Notes: generated by a model not told the origin, from the sequence alone. DNA of 38,051 bases from Granulicella sp. (GCA_025357875.1 JANYLK010000041.1:1-38051), one strand, 5' to 3'. Counted from the first letter of the stretch, positions 1 through 8,011 are shown. Numbers and translations are program-made.

Positions 1-415
1 GGACATGATGGGTGAGGCGATTGAAGATGCGGATTTCTGAGCTGCTGAGGAGGGCGACGGTTCCGTTCTCTTTGGCGGCTTCATAAGGCGCGATGCCGGG
101 GAGTCGCGGGAAGATTGCGAGCCCTGTGCTTGGGGGTGCCGACGGAGCAACAGAGCCTATGCGGCTGCGCAGATCGATAAGCCGGGTACGCAGGGCTGCG
201 AACAAGCGAAAGTCTTCGGCGTCCATCTCCAGATTCTGCTGCAGGACCTCATGCATCTGGTCTCGCAGTGTCTCCAACTGGTGGTGGTGATGGATCGCCT
301 CTACGGTCTGCTCCAGTCCGACTGCGATGAGGAGGCCGACGACAATGGTGGCGATGTGGATGAAGAAGTCGCGCCAGGTGTGCGTGGGGGCGTGGGGCGG
401 GTGTACGTCGAGCAT
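1..415 (-). CDS. Membrane-anchored protein of unknown function, partial (runs off window)
   Basis: The frame is open from an ATG at 415 to the left edge of the window, about 138 codons without a stop, so the C-terminus is missing. An AAAGG Shine-Dalgarno lies 8 bases before the ATG. The N-terminus reads MLDVHPPHAPTHTWRDFF and is followed by one hydrophobic segment (about residues 19-37, IHIATIVVGLLIAVGLEQT) and then a His-rich, coiled-coil-like stretch (HHHHQLETLRDQMHE). The first 40 residues are almost identical to the gene at 444-1172, so this is a tandem paralog 28 bases downstream in the same orientation. A single N-terminal membrane segment with a large soluble remainder is what can be seen; the family is not one I can name and no function is assigned. 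The existence of the gene is well supported by paralogy. Confidence 0.75.
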   Translation of the reverse strand, partial: MLDVHPPHAPTHTWRDFFIHIATIVVGLLIAVGLEQTVEAIHHHHQLETLRDQMHEVLQQNLEMDAEDFRLFAALRTRLIDLRSRIGSVAPSAPPSTGLAIFPRLPGIAPYEAAKENGTVALLSSSEIRIFNRLTHHV

Positions 416-443
416 TGCGAGAACCTTTCCAATCGAGCTGCAA

Positions 444-1172
444 TCAGTTTTTTGCCGGTTCAAATTCGTCCAACATAAAGCGGTACATGTTTTCGACACT
501 GCGGGCACCGTGCAGTACGCCGCGGCAGGCGCCACGCTCATCAAGTTGCAGATTAATCATGTAGAGATACTGAGTGTCGGCAACAGAGAATGCCCTGAGG
601 AGCGCATCGCGCTCTGTGAGTGTGAGAACGCGCGCGCGGTCTGGCGATAATCCTTTACGGGCCCTGAAAAGTTCATCCACGCCATCCTGTGCGCGAGGGT
701 AGTCCAGGTCCGCACTGATCAGTTCAGCCTCATAATCAAGCCGTGCGTAAACCTGTGCCTCGTCTTCCGGCAGCAGACCGATGCCGCCCGTTGTCTTGGC
801 AAGCGTCCACGCCGTTTGCGCCGGCTGCAGTGAGGTATATTTCAACGCGACCTCAGGCTTCGCAAAATGGCTGAGATCAAGCTCAACGCTGCCCCCCGCT
901 ACCGGTGCGTTATTCAGCGCCGCCAGCATCGTATCGATATAAGCCATGTCAGCCCGCATCTTTGCAATATTCCGCTCCACAATCACGATGTTGCTTTCAG
1001 CTTCCGTGCGAAGCCGCTCTTCAAGCAGGTGCCGCTGATGGCGATGGTGAAAAAACTCCACCGTTTGCTCAAGACTCACGGCGATGAGCAAGCCAACAGT
1101 GATGGTGGCGATGTGGATGAAGAAGTCGCGCCAGGTGTGGGTGGGCGTGTGGGGTGGGTGTACGTCCAGCAT
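444..1172 (-). CDS. Membrane-anchored protein of unknown function (paralog of the adjacent gene)
   Basis: The frame is open upstream to 1313, but the ATG at 1172 is preferred: it gives the same MLDVHPPH start as the downstream paralog and has AAAGG 6 bases upstream. The product is about 242 residues. It has one hydrophobic segment near residues 19-37, then a basic/His-rich stretch and a long charged alpha-helical region (EERLRTEAESNIVIVERNIA) likely to form a coiled coil. The C-terminal half holds many acidic and aromatic residues and no motif I recognise. The two copies diverge strongly after the membrane segment, so only the N-terminal anchor looks constrained. They are probably co-transcribed. 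Function unknown; a single-pass inner-membrane protein is the safe description. Confidence 0.8.
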   Translation of the reverse strand: MLDVHPPHTPTHTWRDFFIHIATITVGLLIAVSLEQTVEFFHHRHQRHLLEERLRTEAESNIVIVERNIAKMRADMAYIDTMLAALNNAPVAGGSVELDLSHFAKPEVALKYTSLQPAQTAWTLAKTTGGIGLLPEDEAQVYARLDYEAELISADLDYPRAQDGVDELFRARKGLSPDRARVLTLTERDALLRAFSVADTQYLYMINLQLDERGACRGVLHGARSVENMYRFMLDEFEPAKN

Positions 1173-1667
1173 GAAGGGCCTTTCAGGAGATCGGAAAACG
1201 ACATCAGGGGCCCGGCACTGTGCTCTATGGTAGCTCAGCTTCTGTTCTATCATTCGGTCTCCGCGCCTTGCGTTGCGGAACCTCCAAACGGCTTGTCCTG
1301 TTTGGATCGTCACTCCTGTGAAACGTTAGGACTCTATCAGGGCTGCCCGCGCACGAAGCTGAGAGTTGCTGGGCAGTTTCTCGGGGCAGTTTTGATAGGG
1401 TCGTTTGAAGGAAGCCGCTGGCGTGGCGGATGCGGTGAGTGGCTATGGGATTTGAATAAGGCGATTCCGTTCGCGGGGGATGTTTGGCAGGGCTGAGCAA
1501 GACGCCGGAGTGACGAAGTTGTGAGACGTGAAGCCGGGGAGGGTCTGTGCGCAGACCAAGGCGAGGTGGTTCTCGTGCTGTTTTGGTGCAAGGGCGCGCG
1601 AGGGTGCATTGCATGCGTGAGCATGGCTTGGGGCCACCGGGTTGAGAGCGGGCTTGGTTATGGTGCC
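1173..1667. other. Gene-free stretch between membrane-protein gene and IS91-type element
   Basis: No reading frame here has convincing coding character; open frames on both strands look like by-products of G+C-rich DNA. The part nearest the transposase probably belongs to the insertion element, whose transposase-distal end (the oriIS side in IS91-like elements) should lie here. A small perfect hairpin, CATGC-GTGA-GCATG, sits at 1612-1625 and would be a plausible part of that end, but I could not fix the boundary because IS91-like elements make no target duplication and have no terminal inverted repeats. Confidence 0.4.
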
Positions 1668-2849
1668 TCAGGAGCTATCGAGATGGGGCTTGGGTGACGA
1701 GCTATTCCTCGGCGCACAGAGGAGTTGGTAGCTGGTGATCCGTTCGACGACAAGCATGGGCTCTGAGCAGAGCGGGCACTTGATCTGAGCTGTGGGGACG
1801 GGCTGTTGCGGCGGTGCAGCAGCGTTGAGCAGGAAGCGGCAACGCAGCAGAGATGCGGACCGTTTACGGTTGGCGAAGAGACCGAAGTGACGGATGCGGA
1901 CCAGACCTTTTGGTAGAACGTGGATGAGGAACCGTCTGAGGAACTCGTCGGCTGAGAGAGTCATGGTCTTCTGCTTGCTGTCGGCTGCATAATCCTTCCA
2001 CCGGAAGGAGACGCGGTCATCCTTGAAGCTGACCAGGCGATGGTTCGAGATGGCGACGCGGTGCGTGTAGCGGGCGAGGTAGTTGAGGACGTGTTCGGCA
2101 CTGCCAAACGGCGGCTTGGCATAGACGACCCACTCCTTGGAGAAGAGCTGCCGCAGGAAACGCTGGAAGCGATCCGGCGCCGCAAGTTCCTTGAGCGAGC
2201 CGTGGAACTGGAGCTTGCCCTGGAGCAGAAGCTGCTTAAGCTCGGCCGTGAACTTACCGCGGAAGACACGGCTGAGAACCCGAACGGGCAGGAAGAAGCG
2301 TGATGAGGCCGCGATCCATCTGGAGCCGTCGAGGGAGAGGCCGCCGCCCGGCACGACGCAGTGGATATGAGGATGATGCTGGAGGTTCTGTCCCCAGGTG
2401 TGCAACACACTGAGCAACCCGATGTCTGCACCGAGATGCTTCGGGTCGCGTGCGACTGCGAGCAGCGTGGCTGCGCTGGCACGGAAGAGCAGGTCGTACA
2501 GTAGCCTCTTGTTCTGCAGCACAAGCGCAGAAAGCTCATGCGGCAGCGTAAAGACGAGATGGAAGTAGGGCACGGGCAACAGCTCGGCCGAACGCGCAGC
2601 CAGCCACTTGGCGCGAGCGTTGCCCTGGCACTTGGGGCAGTGCCGGTTGCGACACGAGTTATAGGAGAGGGCCTGATGTCCGCAGCCGGAGCACTGATCG
2701 CGATGGCCTCCGAGCGCCGCCGTGCGGCAACGGACGATGGCGTCGATCACCTTGCGGTGCTGTGGGGCCAAATGCGATCCATGCCGCTCGAGGAAGCTGC
2801 TGCCGGATGCGCGGAGGATGTCGGCCACCTCAAGGGTGGGCCGGTTCAT
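1668..2849 (-). CDS. IS91-family transposase (Y2 HUH)
   Basis: The product catalyses rolling-circle transposition by single-strand cleavage. The start is the ATG at 2849, whose ATGA overlaps the stop of the upstream recombinase gene; the frame is open further upstream but only as the antisense-like shadow of that gene. The product has 393 residues. It carries an N-terminal Cys cluster (C53, C56, C66, C71, C74; pattern CSGC then CRNRHCPKC) that probably binds zinc, the HUH metal motif H161-I-H163 within HPHIHCVVPGGG, and the paired catalytic tyrosines Y256 and Y260 in LNYLARYTHR. A further CPLC pair lies near the C-terminus. Length and motif order are those of the family, and nothing is truncated. 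Translational coupling to the recombinase suggests both proteins are made together. Confidence 0.93.
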   Translation of the reverse strand: MNRPTLEVADILRASGSSFLERHGSHLAPQHRKVIDAIVRCRTAALGGHRDQCSGCGHQALSYNSCRNRHCPKCQGNARAKWLAARSAELLPVPYFHLVFTLPHELSALVLQNKRLLYDLLFRASAATLLAVARDPKHLGADIGLLSVLHTWGQNLQHHPHIHCVVPGGGLSLDGSRWIAASSRFFLPVRVLSRVFRGKFTAELKQLLLQGKLQFHGSLKELAAPDRFQRFLRQLFSKEWVVYAKPPFGSAEHVLNYLARYTHRVAISNHRLVSFKDDRVSFRWKDYAADSKQKTMTLSADEFLRRFLIHVLPKGLVRIRHFGLFANRKRSASLLRCRFLLNAAAPPQQPVPTAQIKCPLCSEPMLVVERITSYQLLCAPRNSSSPKPHLDSS

Positions 2850-3739
2850 CCCTTTACACGCCTCCTCGAATGCTTCACCTCGCTCGACATCGAAACCGTG
2901 AGTGACTCCAGCGGGCTTGGAACGGCTTGCAGGTGCCTGCGCGACAAGTGCAGATAGATCGTGGTGTCGGCCAGCTTGGCGTGTCCGAGCAGCACCTGGA
3001 TCGTACGAAGATCCGCGCCGGCTTCGAGCAAATGCGTTGCGTAACTGTGCCGAAGGGTGTGTGGCGAAACACGCCTGGTGATGCCGGCCGCCTTCGCTGC
3101 CTCGGTCACAGCGATCCATGCGACCTTGGTGGTGACCGGCACGTCCGCACGCCAGTTGTTCTCCATGCCCGGAAACAGGTAGGTCTTCGGCTTCATCCAG
3201 CGCCAGTACTCGCGCAGGGTGGCGAGCAGCTTCGGGCTCAACGGAACATCGCGGTCGCGCCCACCCTTGCCTTGCAGGATGTGCAGCACCATCCGCTCGC
3301 TATCGATATCGGCTACCTTCAGCCGACACAGCTCGGCGCGGCGAACACCGGTCCCATAGAGCGTCATCACCATCGCACGATGCATCAGGTTGCCGGTTGC
3401 ATCGATCAGTCGGGCGACCTCTTCCTGGCTGAGTACGGTCGGCAAGCGCTTGTGCTGCTTGGGAAACGGGAGCGCATCGGGCAGGTAAGGACGGCGCAGA
3501 GTCTTGACGAACAGAAACCGCAGCGCTGCCGTCTGTCCTGCAATCGTTCGAGCCGAAAGCTTGCGGTCGCGGAACAGATGGACCTGGTACTCGCGCACAT
3601 GATCGGGGCCAAGCTGTTCGGGCGACCGGTGAAAGTGTCTGGCAAACTCCTCCACCGCATGCAGGTAAGACCGCACGGTGTTCGGAGAGTAGTTACGACG
3701 CTGAAGCTCATCCAGCATCAACTGACGAAGATGGGTCAC
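2846..3739 (-). CDS. Tyrosine recombinase (XerC/phage-integrase type) of the IS91-like element
   Basis: This is a site-specific recombinase that cuts DNA by a tyrosine nucleophile. The GTG at 3739 is chosen because AAGGAGG stands 8 bases upstream; an earlier in-frame GTG at 3763 has no such signal. The product has about 297 residues: an N-terminal SAM-like core-binding domain (YSPNTVRSYLHAVEEFARH) and a C-terminal catalytic domain. The catalytic set is complete: Arg in GTGVRRAEL, Lys in QGKGGRDRD, HTLRHSYATHLLEAG (His and Arg), GHAKL (His), and the nucleophile in TTIYLHLS. It overlaps the transposase start by four bases. Recombinases paired with IS91-like transposases recur in other genomes, but their part in the transposition cycle is not settled. 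The start region lies in a strong hairpin (3733-3761). Confidence 0.9.
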   Translation of the reverse strand: MTHLRQLMLDELQRRNYSPNTVRSYLHAVEEFARHFHRSPEQLGPDHVREYQVHLFRDRKLSARTIAGQTAALRFLFVKTLRRPYLPDALPFPKQHKRLPTVLSQEEVARLIDATGNLMHRAMVMTLYGTGVRRAELCRLKVADIDSERMVLHILQGKGGRDRDVPLSPKLLATLREYWRWMKPKTYLFPGMENNWRADVPVTTKVAWIAVTEAAKAAGITRRVSPHTLRHSYATHLLEAGADLRTIQVLLGHAKLADTTIYLHLSRRHLQAVPSPLESLTVSMSSEVKHSRRRVKG

Positions 3740-3761
3740 AGGAAAATCCTCCTTGTGACCC
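3733..3761 (-). promoter_or_regulatory. Hairpin enclosing the ribosome binding site and GTG start of the recombinase
   Basis: On the minus strand GGGTCACA pairs perfectly with TGTGACCC (8 bp); with one bulged A, three more pairs (GGA/TCC) extend the stem to a six-base loop. The AAGGAGG ribosome binding site lies in one arm and the loop, and the GTG start is in the other arm (3737-3739). In mRNA the structure would hide the start from ribosomes, a way some insertion sequences prevent translation from read-through transcripts. It could equally be a binding site for the recombinase in DNA form. The structure is seen; both roles are inferred. Confidence 0.5.
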
Positions 3762-3763
3762 AC

Positions 3764-4000
3764 ACCCTAAACCTAGCCGTCGCCTGCGCCGCCAACACTG
3801 CAGCATCCGCCGCGCCAGCGGCTTAGTTCAAACGCTCATATCGTCATCTACTTCTGGGCCCTCTGGCCGGAAGTGGCAGGCAGCGTTTTCGCACGGACCT
3901 GCGTCGTCATTGATTCCGTCATCCCGACCAACACTCACAGAGAAACAGCAGGCAAAACCAACTTCTTCTTGCAATGGTTACAAAAATGGTTACAGTGGCG
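3764..4000. other. Non-coding stretch between recombinase gene and tRNA-Leu terminator
   Basis: No gene is visible. The recombinase promoter and one end of the IS91-like element should lie here. An imperfect hairpin (CTTC...GAAG around 3850-3875, with GGGCC/GGCC arms) is present, but I could not tie it to the element end. Confidence 0.35.
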
Positions 4001-4033
4001 AAAAAGAAGGCCAGCCGTTTCGGGCTGACCTTC
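4001..4033 (-). terminator. Rho-independent terminator downstream of tRNA-Leu
   Basis: On the minus strand an 11-bp stem (GAAGGTCAGCC with GGCTGGCCTTC, one G-T wobble) closes a six-base loop and is followed directly by TTTTT. It lies about 25 bases after the CCA end of tRNA-Leu and is oriented to end its transcript. Confidence 0.8.
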
Positions 4034-4056
4034 TCGTAAGTCATTTACTTTCAGAT

Positions 4057-4141
4057 TGGTGCGGAGGAGGGGACTTGAACCCCTATGCCTTGCGGCGCTA
4101 GCACCTCAAGCTAGTGCGTCTGCCAATTTCGCCACCTCCGC
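4057..4141 (-). tRNA. tRNA-Leu (anticodon GAG)
   Basis: The gene folds into a cloverleaf with acceptor stem GCGGAGG/CCTCCGC, a TTCAAGT T-loop and the long variable arm of a class II tRNA. The anticodon stem CTAGC/GCTAG holds the loop TTGAGGT, giving anticodon GAG (Leu, CUC/CUU). The body is 4060-4141 and the CCA is encoded (4057-4059). It is transcribed leftwards, divergent from tRNA-Val, and ends at the terminator at 4001-4033. Confidence 0.95.
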
Positions 4142-4195
4142 AAGGAGCCTGCCTGCACGTCGGGTGCGACAGGAGCGACCTGAAATTTGAAGTTT

Positions 4196-4201
4196 AGTAT
4201 A
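4196..4201 (-). promoter_or_regulatory. Probable -10 element for tRNA-Leu
   Basis: Minus-strand TATACT stands 54 bases before the mature tRNA-Leu 5' end. No good -35 is present at 16-18 bases (the best is TTTCGT at 15 bases), so the assignment is tentative. Confidence 0.35.
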
Positions 4202-4249
4202 GCATTCCCTGGCTTTACGAAATGCACGGCTAAATGCCCGTCGTCCGCG

Positions 4250-4278
4250 TTGCATCACTCGCCGCGCTCCCCTACACT
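4250..4278 (+). promoter_or_regulatory. Sigma-70-type promoter of tRNA-Val
   Basis: TTGCAT (4250-4255) and TACACT (4273-4278) are separated by exactly 17 bases. This predicts a transcript start near 4286, about 14 bases before the mature tRNA-Val 5' end. Confidence 0.65.
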
Positions 4279-4299
4279 GAAGTCTGTCCCGAACAAAAC

Positions 4300-4376
4300 G
4301 GGCGGTTAGCTCAGTTGGTTAGAGCGCCTCGCTTACACCGAGGATGTCGGGGGTTCGAGTCCCTCACTGCCCACCA
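4300..4376 (+). tRNA. tRNA-Val (anticodon UAC)
   Basis: A standard cloverleaf with acceptor GGGCGGT/ACTGCCC, D-loop AGTTGGTTA, anticodon stem CCTCG/CGAGG with loop CTTACAC (anticodon TAC, Val), T-loop TTCGAGT and an encoded CCA (4374-4376). It has the usual G19 and C56, unlike the tRNA-Arg at the right end of the window. Confidence 0.96.
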
Positions 4377-4457
4377 CATACTCGTTTCAGGATGACCACG
4401 GACTTTTAACTACTTACCACCTGGAATAGCAAACGCCCTATTCGCGCGGTCCGTATC

Positions 4458-5651
4458 TCAGAACGCCGAGATGCCCGTGATGCTATGCCCGATGATGAGG
4501 GTATGAATGTCGTCGGTTCCTTCGTAAGTTTTGACCGATTCGAGATTCATCATGTGCCGCATGATGGGATAGTCGTCGGAGATGCCATTCGCTCCAAGGA
4601 TATCGCGAGCCTTGCGTGCACATTCGAGAGCCATCCAGACATTGTTTTTTTTCGCCATAGAAATGTGCTGAAAGCCGGCTTTGCCTCGGTCTTTCAGTCG
4701 GCCTACTTGCAGGGCGAGCAATTGCGCCTTCGTGATCTCCGAGATCATCCACGTCAGCTTTTCCTGCACCAGTTGATGGCTGGCGATTGCCTCATTGCGG
4801 AATTGCTTGCGCTGTTTTGCATACTGCAGCGCAGTGTCATAACAGGCCATTGCTGCTCCAATCGCTCCCCAGCTTATACCGTAACGAGCCTGGTTCAAGC
4901 ACATCAGCGGAGACTTCAGTCCGTCGGACTTTGGCAACAGGTTCGCGGCTGGGACACTGACATCTTGCATGGAAAGCCCCGACGTGACGGACGCTCGCAG
5001 CGACCACTTGCCATGCACGTCGTGCGCTGAGAATCCGGGTCGATCCGTTTCCACCAGAAAGCCTCGAATTTTCCAGTCGGGCGCAGCAACTCCCGGCTCT
5101 TCTACCTTCGCCCAGATCACGGCGACATCCGCAATACTGCCCGAAGTAATCCACATCTTCTCGCCGTTTAGAACGTACGCATCGCCCTCTTTGCGGGCGC
5201 GTGTTCGCATGCCGCCAGGATTCGAACCGAAGTCTGGCTCAGTAAGGCCGAAGCAGCCGAGCTTTTCGCCCGTGGCCATCTTGGGCAGCCAGAAAGACTT
5301 CTGCTCCTCCGAACCGAACTCATAAATGGGATACATCACCAGCGCCGACTGCACGCTGACGGAGCTGCGAATGCCCGAGTCTCCTCGTTCGAGTTCCTGA
5401 GTCAGAAGGCCATATTCAACGTTATTCATCCCGGCGCAGCCATAGGCGTCGAGAGTCGCTCCGAAGAAGCCCAGCTCTCCCATCGGCCGCACCAGTTCGC
5501 GAGGGAATCGACCGTCGCGGTTGCACTGCTCGATGATGGGGATCAGCTTGTCTTCAATGAATGCACGTGTATTCGTGCGAACCATGACCTCATCTTCCGA
5601 AAGCAACGAATCGAAGTCCATGAAGTCAACGCCCTGAAATCTAAATGCCAT
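4458..5651 (-). CDS. gcdH: Acyl-CoA dehydrogenase, glutaryl-CoA dehydrogenase type
   Basis: FAD enzyme expected to oxidise and decarboxylate glutaryl-CoA to crotonyl-CoA in lysine/aromatic breakdown, in the cytoplasm. Starting at the ATG at 5651 (MAFRFQGVDFMDFDSLL) it has 397 residues, normal for the family; the frame is open 21 codons further upstream, but that part has no family character. Features seen: ACAD N-terminal helices (EDEVMVRTNTRAFIEDKLIP), the flavin/substrate region GCFGLTEPDFGSNPGGM and WITSGSIADV, and the C-terminal KTYEGTDDIHTLIIGHSITG block. Within that block E377 of YEGT is the catalytic base at the position used by glutaryl-CoA dehydrogenases, isovaleryl-type enzymes having it elsewhere. 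It stands alone between tRNA-Val and a divergent gene. Glutaryl-CoA specificity is inferred from sequence likeness only. Confidence 0.85.
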   Translation of the reverse strand: MAFRFQGVDFMDFDSLLSEDEVMVRTNTRAFIEDKLIPIIEQCNRDGRFPRELVRPMGELGFFGATLDAYGCAGMNNVEYGLLTQELERGDSGIRSSVSVQSALVMYPIYEFGSEEQKSFWLPKMATGEKLGCFGLTEPDFGSNPGGMRTRARKEGDAYVLNGEKMWITSGSIADVAVIWAKVEEPGVAAPDWKIRGFLVETDRPGFSAHDVHGKWSLRASVTSGLSMQDVSVPAANLLPKSDGLKSPLMCLNQARYGISWGAIGAAMACYDTALQYAKQRKQFRNEAIASHQLVQEKLTWMISEITKAQLLALQVGRLKDRGKAGFQHISMAKKNNVWMALECARKARDILGANGISDDYPIMRHMMNLESVKTYEGTDDIHTLIIGHSITGISAF

Positions 5652-5808
5652 AGGCGCAAATTCTAATCCATCGCGGCCTGCACTGACGGCGTCAACGGCA
5701 CAGGTCACCCACAACTTGCATTGTTTCCGCTATGGTTGTGCTCATTGGAAATTCATCCTTCCGCGTGAAGTGACCAGTGGGAGCATCGGTTGCAAGAAGG
5801 GAAGTATT

Positions 5809-7953
5809 GTGGAGATCAATCGTCGCGATTTTGTAGCCTTGTCCACAACAGTAGCCGCTGCGGCATCTCTATCAGGAAATCTGTACGCGGTAGAGACGCC
5901 CCCTGGCAACGTTGTGCCATGGCACCAAAGAATTCGCCGCGTCGGTCAGCTTAATATCACCGAGCATGACCCCGCCGTCCTCAACGTCGAAGAGTGGGGC
6001 GACTATTGGGCCAGCCTGAAATGCGATGTAGTCTTCGCATCCGTGACCGGCATCATCGCTTACTATCCGACAGATGTTCCATTTCATCGCCGTAGCCAGT
6101 TTCTCAATGGTCGCGACCTCACGGGCGAACTGGTGACAGCTGCGAAGAGGCGCAACATGCGGGTCATCGCCCGCTTCAGCCCCGACCTCAACTGGGGCAA
6201 CGCGCTTGCGGCTCATCCCGAATGGTTCAAGCACGACAAGCAGGGCAAACCTATCCCGCATAGCGAAGACAATCGCCTCTTCGAAACATGCATCTTCACC
6301 AGCTACATGACCGAGCACATTCCAGCGCTGATGCGTGAGGTCAATAGTCGATATGCCGTCGACGGACTATTCACAAACGCGTGGCCGCCCATCGGCAAGA
6401 TGCCAGAGTGCTACTGCGAATCATGCAAGAATCTGCCACACTACGACACGCCAGCCTACTGGGAGAAGTTCACCGACCGAATCGTCTATCTCTGGAAGAT
6501 GTGGGACGACATCGCCAAGGAGAAAGATCCGGAAAATCTGTTCTTCGGCAACATGGGCGGAGCGATCCAGGGGGGGCCGAACATGAAGGCCTTGAAGGGG
6601 ATCGCGCAGTGGTACAACTGCGACAATCAAGGCCGCGGCGGCCTGGAAGAGCCCATCTGGGGCTGCTCGCTCCAAGGTCGAGTGTGCAATGCGATCCTCG
6701 ACGGCCACACAGCAACGAATGTCACCGCAGCCTATTCGACCGGGACACCGCGATGGAGGAATCTGCATAAGTCCACCGATGAAGCGCAGATGTGGATGGA
6801 TGAAACCGTCGCAAGCGGTATGGTCCCGTGGTATCACTTCATCGGCGGAGAAAAAGGTCTGGGCGCCGATCGCCGCTGGCAGCAGCCGGGCCGCGACTAT
6901 TTCAACTGGCTGGCAAAACACGATCAACATCTCACAAACAAGACCACGATCGCTGACATTGCGGTCGTCATGGGGCAACGCACCCAGCGCTTCTATCGTC
7001 ATGCAGACCTCGGCGACCCGATGATGAATATCAACGGGATCTACATGGCGCTGTTGGAGGGCCGCTTCCTCTTCGACTTCCTGCATGAACAGGACTTGGC
7101 AACCGACAAGCTGAAGAAGTATAAAACCGTAATCCTTCCCAACATTGCCCTGTTGAGCGATGCTGAGTGCAGCGCTTTGAAGAGTTTTGCAGAGCGCGGA
7201 GGCTCAATCATGGCCTCATTCGAATCCAGCCTCTATGACGAAAACAATCTGCGCCGGAAGGATTTCGGAGTCGCGGACCTATTCGGGATTCACGTCATAG
7301 GCGAACGCCGCACACGGATCGGCAATGCCTTTATGGGATGCATCGAGCGCAAGCATCCCATCCTCGATGGGTTCAACAACACCAGTTGGCTACCCGGCGC
7401 GCAGTGGCTCCAGCCCATTGCTCCGGTTGAGAATCCAGTGATGACAGTGATACCACCGTACGTTAACTATCCCCCCGAGCTTGCATATCCGCCTGTGCAG
7501 AAGACCGACACGCCGGACCTTGTCGCCAAGGAAATCGGGCAGAGCCGTCTGGTCTACTTCGCCGGCGATATCGAACGCACAATGTGGCAATCCGGCAACA
7601 CCGACCTGAGCCTTTTGCTGCAAAACGCCATTCGTTGGGTCTCGAAAGGCGACTCGCCAGTGACGATCACAGGCAAGGGACTAATCGAGATCTTCGCCTG
7701 GGAGACGCAGGCAGGCCTCGCGATCCACGTGCTGAATTACACAAACCCTGGCGCATTCAAGGGATGGATTCGCGAGTTCTATCCCATCGGTGAACAGCGC
7801 GTCTCGATGGTGATCCCGTCGGGGCGCACGGTCTCACGTGTCGAGTTATTACGAGCGGGTATGGATATTCCCTTTAATATGAGGAATGGCAGAATTGAGT
7901 TCACAATCCCCAGCGTTCTCGATTACGAAATTGCCGCGCTTTACTCGAAGTAG
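5809..7953 (+). CDS. Tat-exported glycoside hydrolase-like protein (GHL6/GH42-like with trimerisation domain)
   Basis: Probably a secreted or periplasmic glycosidase. The GTG at 5809 is the likely start (AAGGGAAG ahead of it); it gives a twin-arginine signal, NRRDFVALSTT followed by AAAASL and a likely cut after NLYA. The product has about 714 residues. The N-terminal half resembles a TIM barrel of the hypothetical glycosyl hydrolase 6 kind, with a C-x-C-x2-C cluster (CYCESCK) typical of such proteins and conserved-looking FTNAWPP and WYHFIGGEKG. The middle part (YKTVILPNIALLSDAECSALKSFAERGG) resembles the glutamine-amidotransferase-like trimerisation domain of GH42 beta-galactosidases, and the C-terminus is a small beta domain. 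It is convergent with the GH2 gene. Substrate unknown; the neighbourhood suggests a plant polysaccharide side chain. Confidence 0.75.
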   Translation: MEINRRDFVALSTTVAAAASLSGNLYAVETPPGNVVPWHQRIRRVGQLNITEHDPAVLNVEEWGDYWASLKCDVVFASVTGIIAYYPTDVPFHRRSQFLNGRDLTGELVTAAKRRNMRVIARFSPDLNWGNALAAHPEWFKHDKQGKPIPHSEDNRLFETCIFTSYMTEHIPALMREVNSRYAVDGLFTNAWPPIGKMPECYCESCKNLPHYDTPAYWEKFTDRIVYLWKMWDDIAKEKDPENLFFGNMGGAIQGGPNMKALKGIAQWYNCDNQGRGGLEEPIWGCSLQGRVCNAILDGHTATNVTAAYSTGTPRWRNLHKSTDEAQMWMDETVASGMVPWYHFIGGEKGLGADRRWQQPGRDYFNWLAKHDQHLTNKTTIADIAVVMGQRTQRFYRHADLGDPMMNINGIYMALLEGRFLFDFLHEQDLATDKLKKYKTVILPNIALLSDAECSALKSFAERGGSIMASFESSLYDENNLRRKDFGVADLFGIHVIGERRTRIGNAFMGCIERKHPILDGFNNTSWLPGAQWLQPIAPVENPVMTVIPPYVNYPPELAYPPVQKTDTPDLVAKEIGQSRLVYFAGDIERTMWQSGNTDLSLLLQNAIRWVSKGDSPVTITGKGLIEIFAWETQAGLAIHVLNYTNPGAFKGWIREFYPIGEQRVSMVIPSGRTVSRVELLRAGMDIPFNMRNGRIEFTIPSVLDYEIAALYSK

Positions 7954-8011
7954 CGCGCACATCGTTTAAAGTCGCATCGCCAGATCAACCCCATACAGGC
8001 TTTACCGCAAC

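Larger units (their letters stand above)
1668..3763 (-). mobile_element. IS91-family element core: tyrosine recombinase plus HUH transposase
   Basis: Two genes on the minus strand, a tyrosine recombinase followed by an IS91-type Y2/HUH transposase, overlap by an ATGA and form one transcription unit. IS91-family elements move by rolling-circle transposition and lack terminal inverted repeats, so only the coding core is given here; the real ends probably reach into 1173-1667 on one side and 3764-3900 on the other. Both genes are full length with intact catalytic residues, so the element may be active. The right side lies about 300 bases from tRNA-Leu, but no repeat of the tRNA 3' end was found on the far side. 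Confidence 0.8.

Noticed and set aside
1314..1667. Exact ends of the IS91-like element
   Set aside because: No terminal inverted repeat or target duplication is expected, and a single copy does not allow the ends to be fixed by eye.
2927..3826. 299-codon open frame on the plus strand opposite the recombinase gene
   Set aside because: It is antisense to a gene with complete recombinase catalytic residues; the long frame results from codon use on the other strand.
4057..4141. tRNA-Leu as an integration site for the nearby tyrosine recombinase
   Set aside because: No copy of the tRNA 3' end was found on the other side of the element, and the recombinase is coupled to an IS91-type transposase rather than island genes.
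6421..7086. 221-codon open frame opposite the Tat-exported hydrolase gene
   Set aside because: Antisense shadow of a well-supported gene; no motif.
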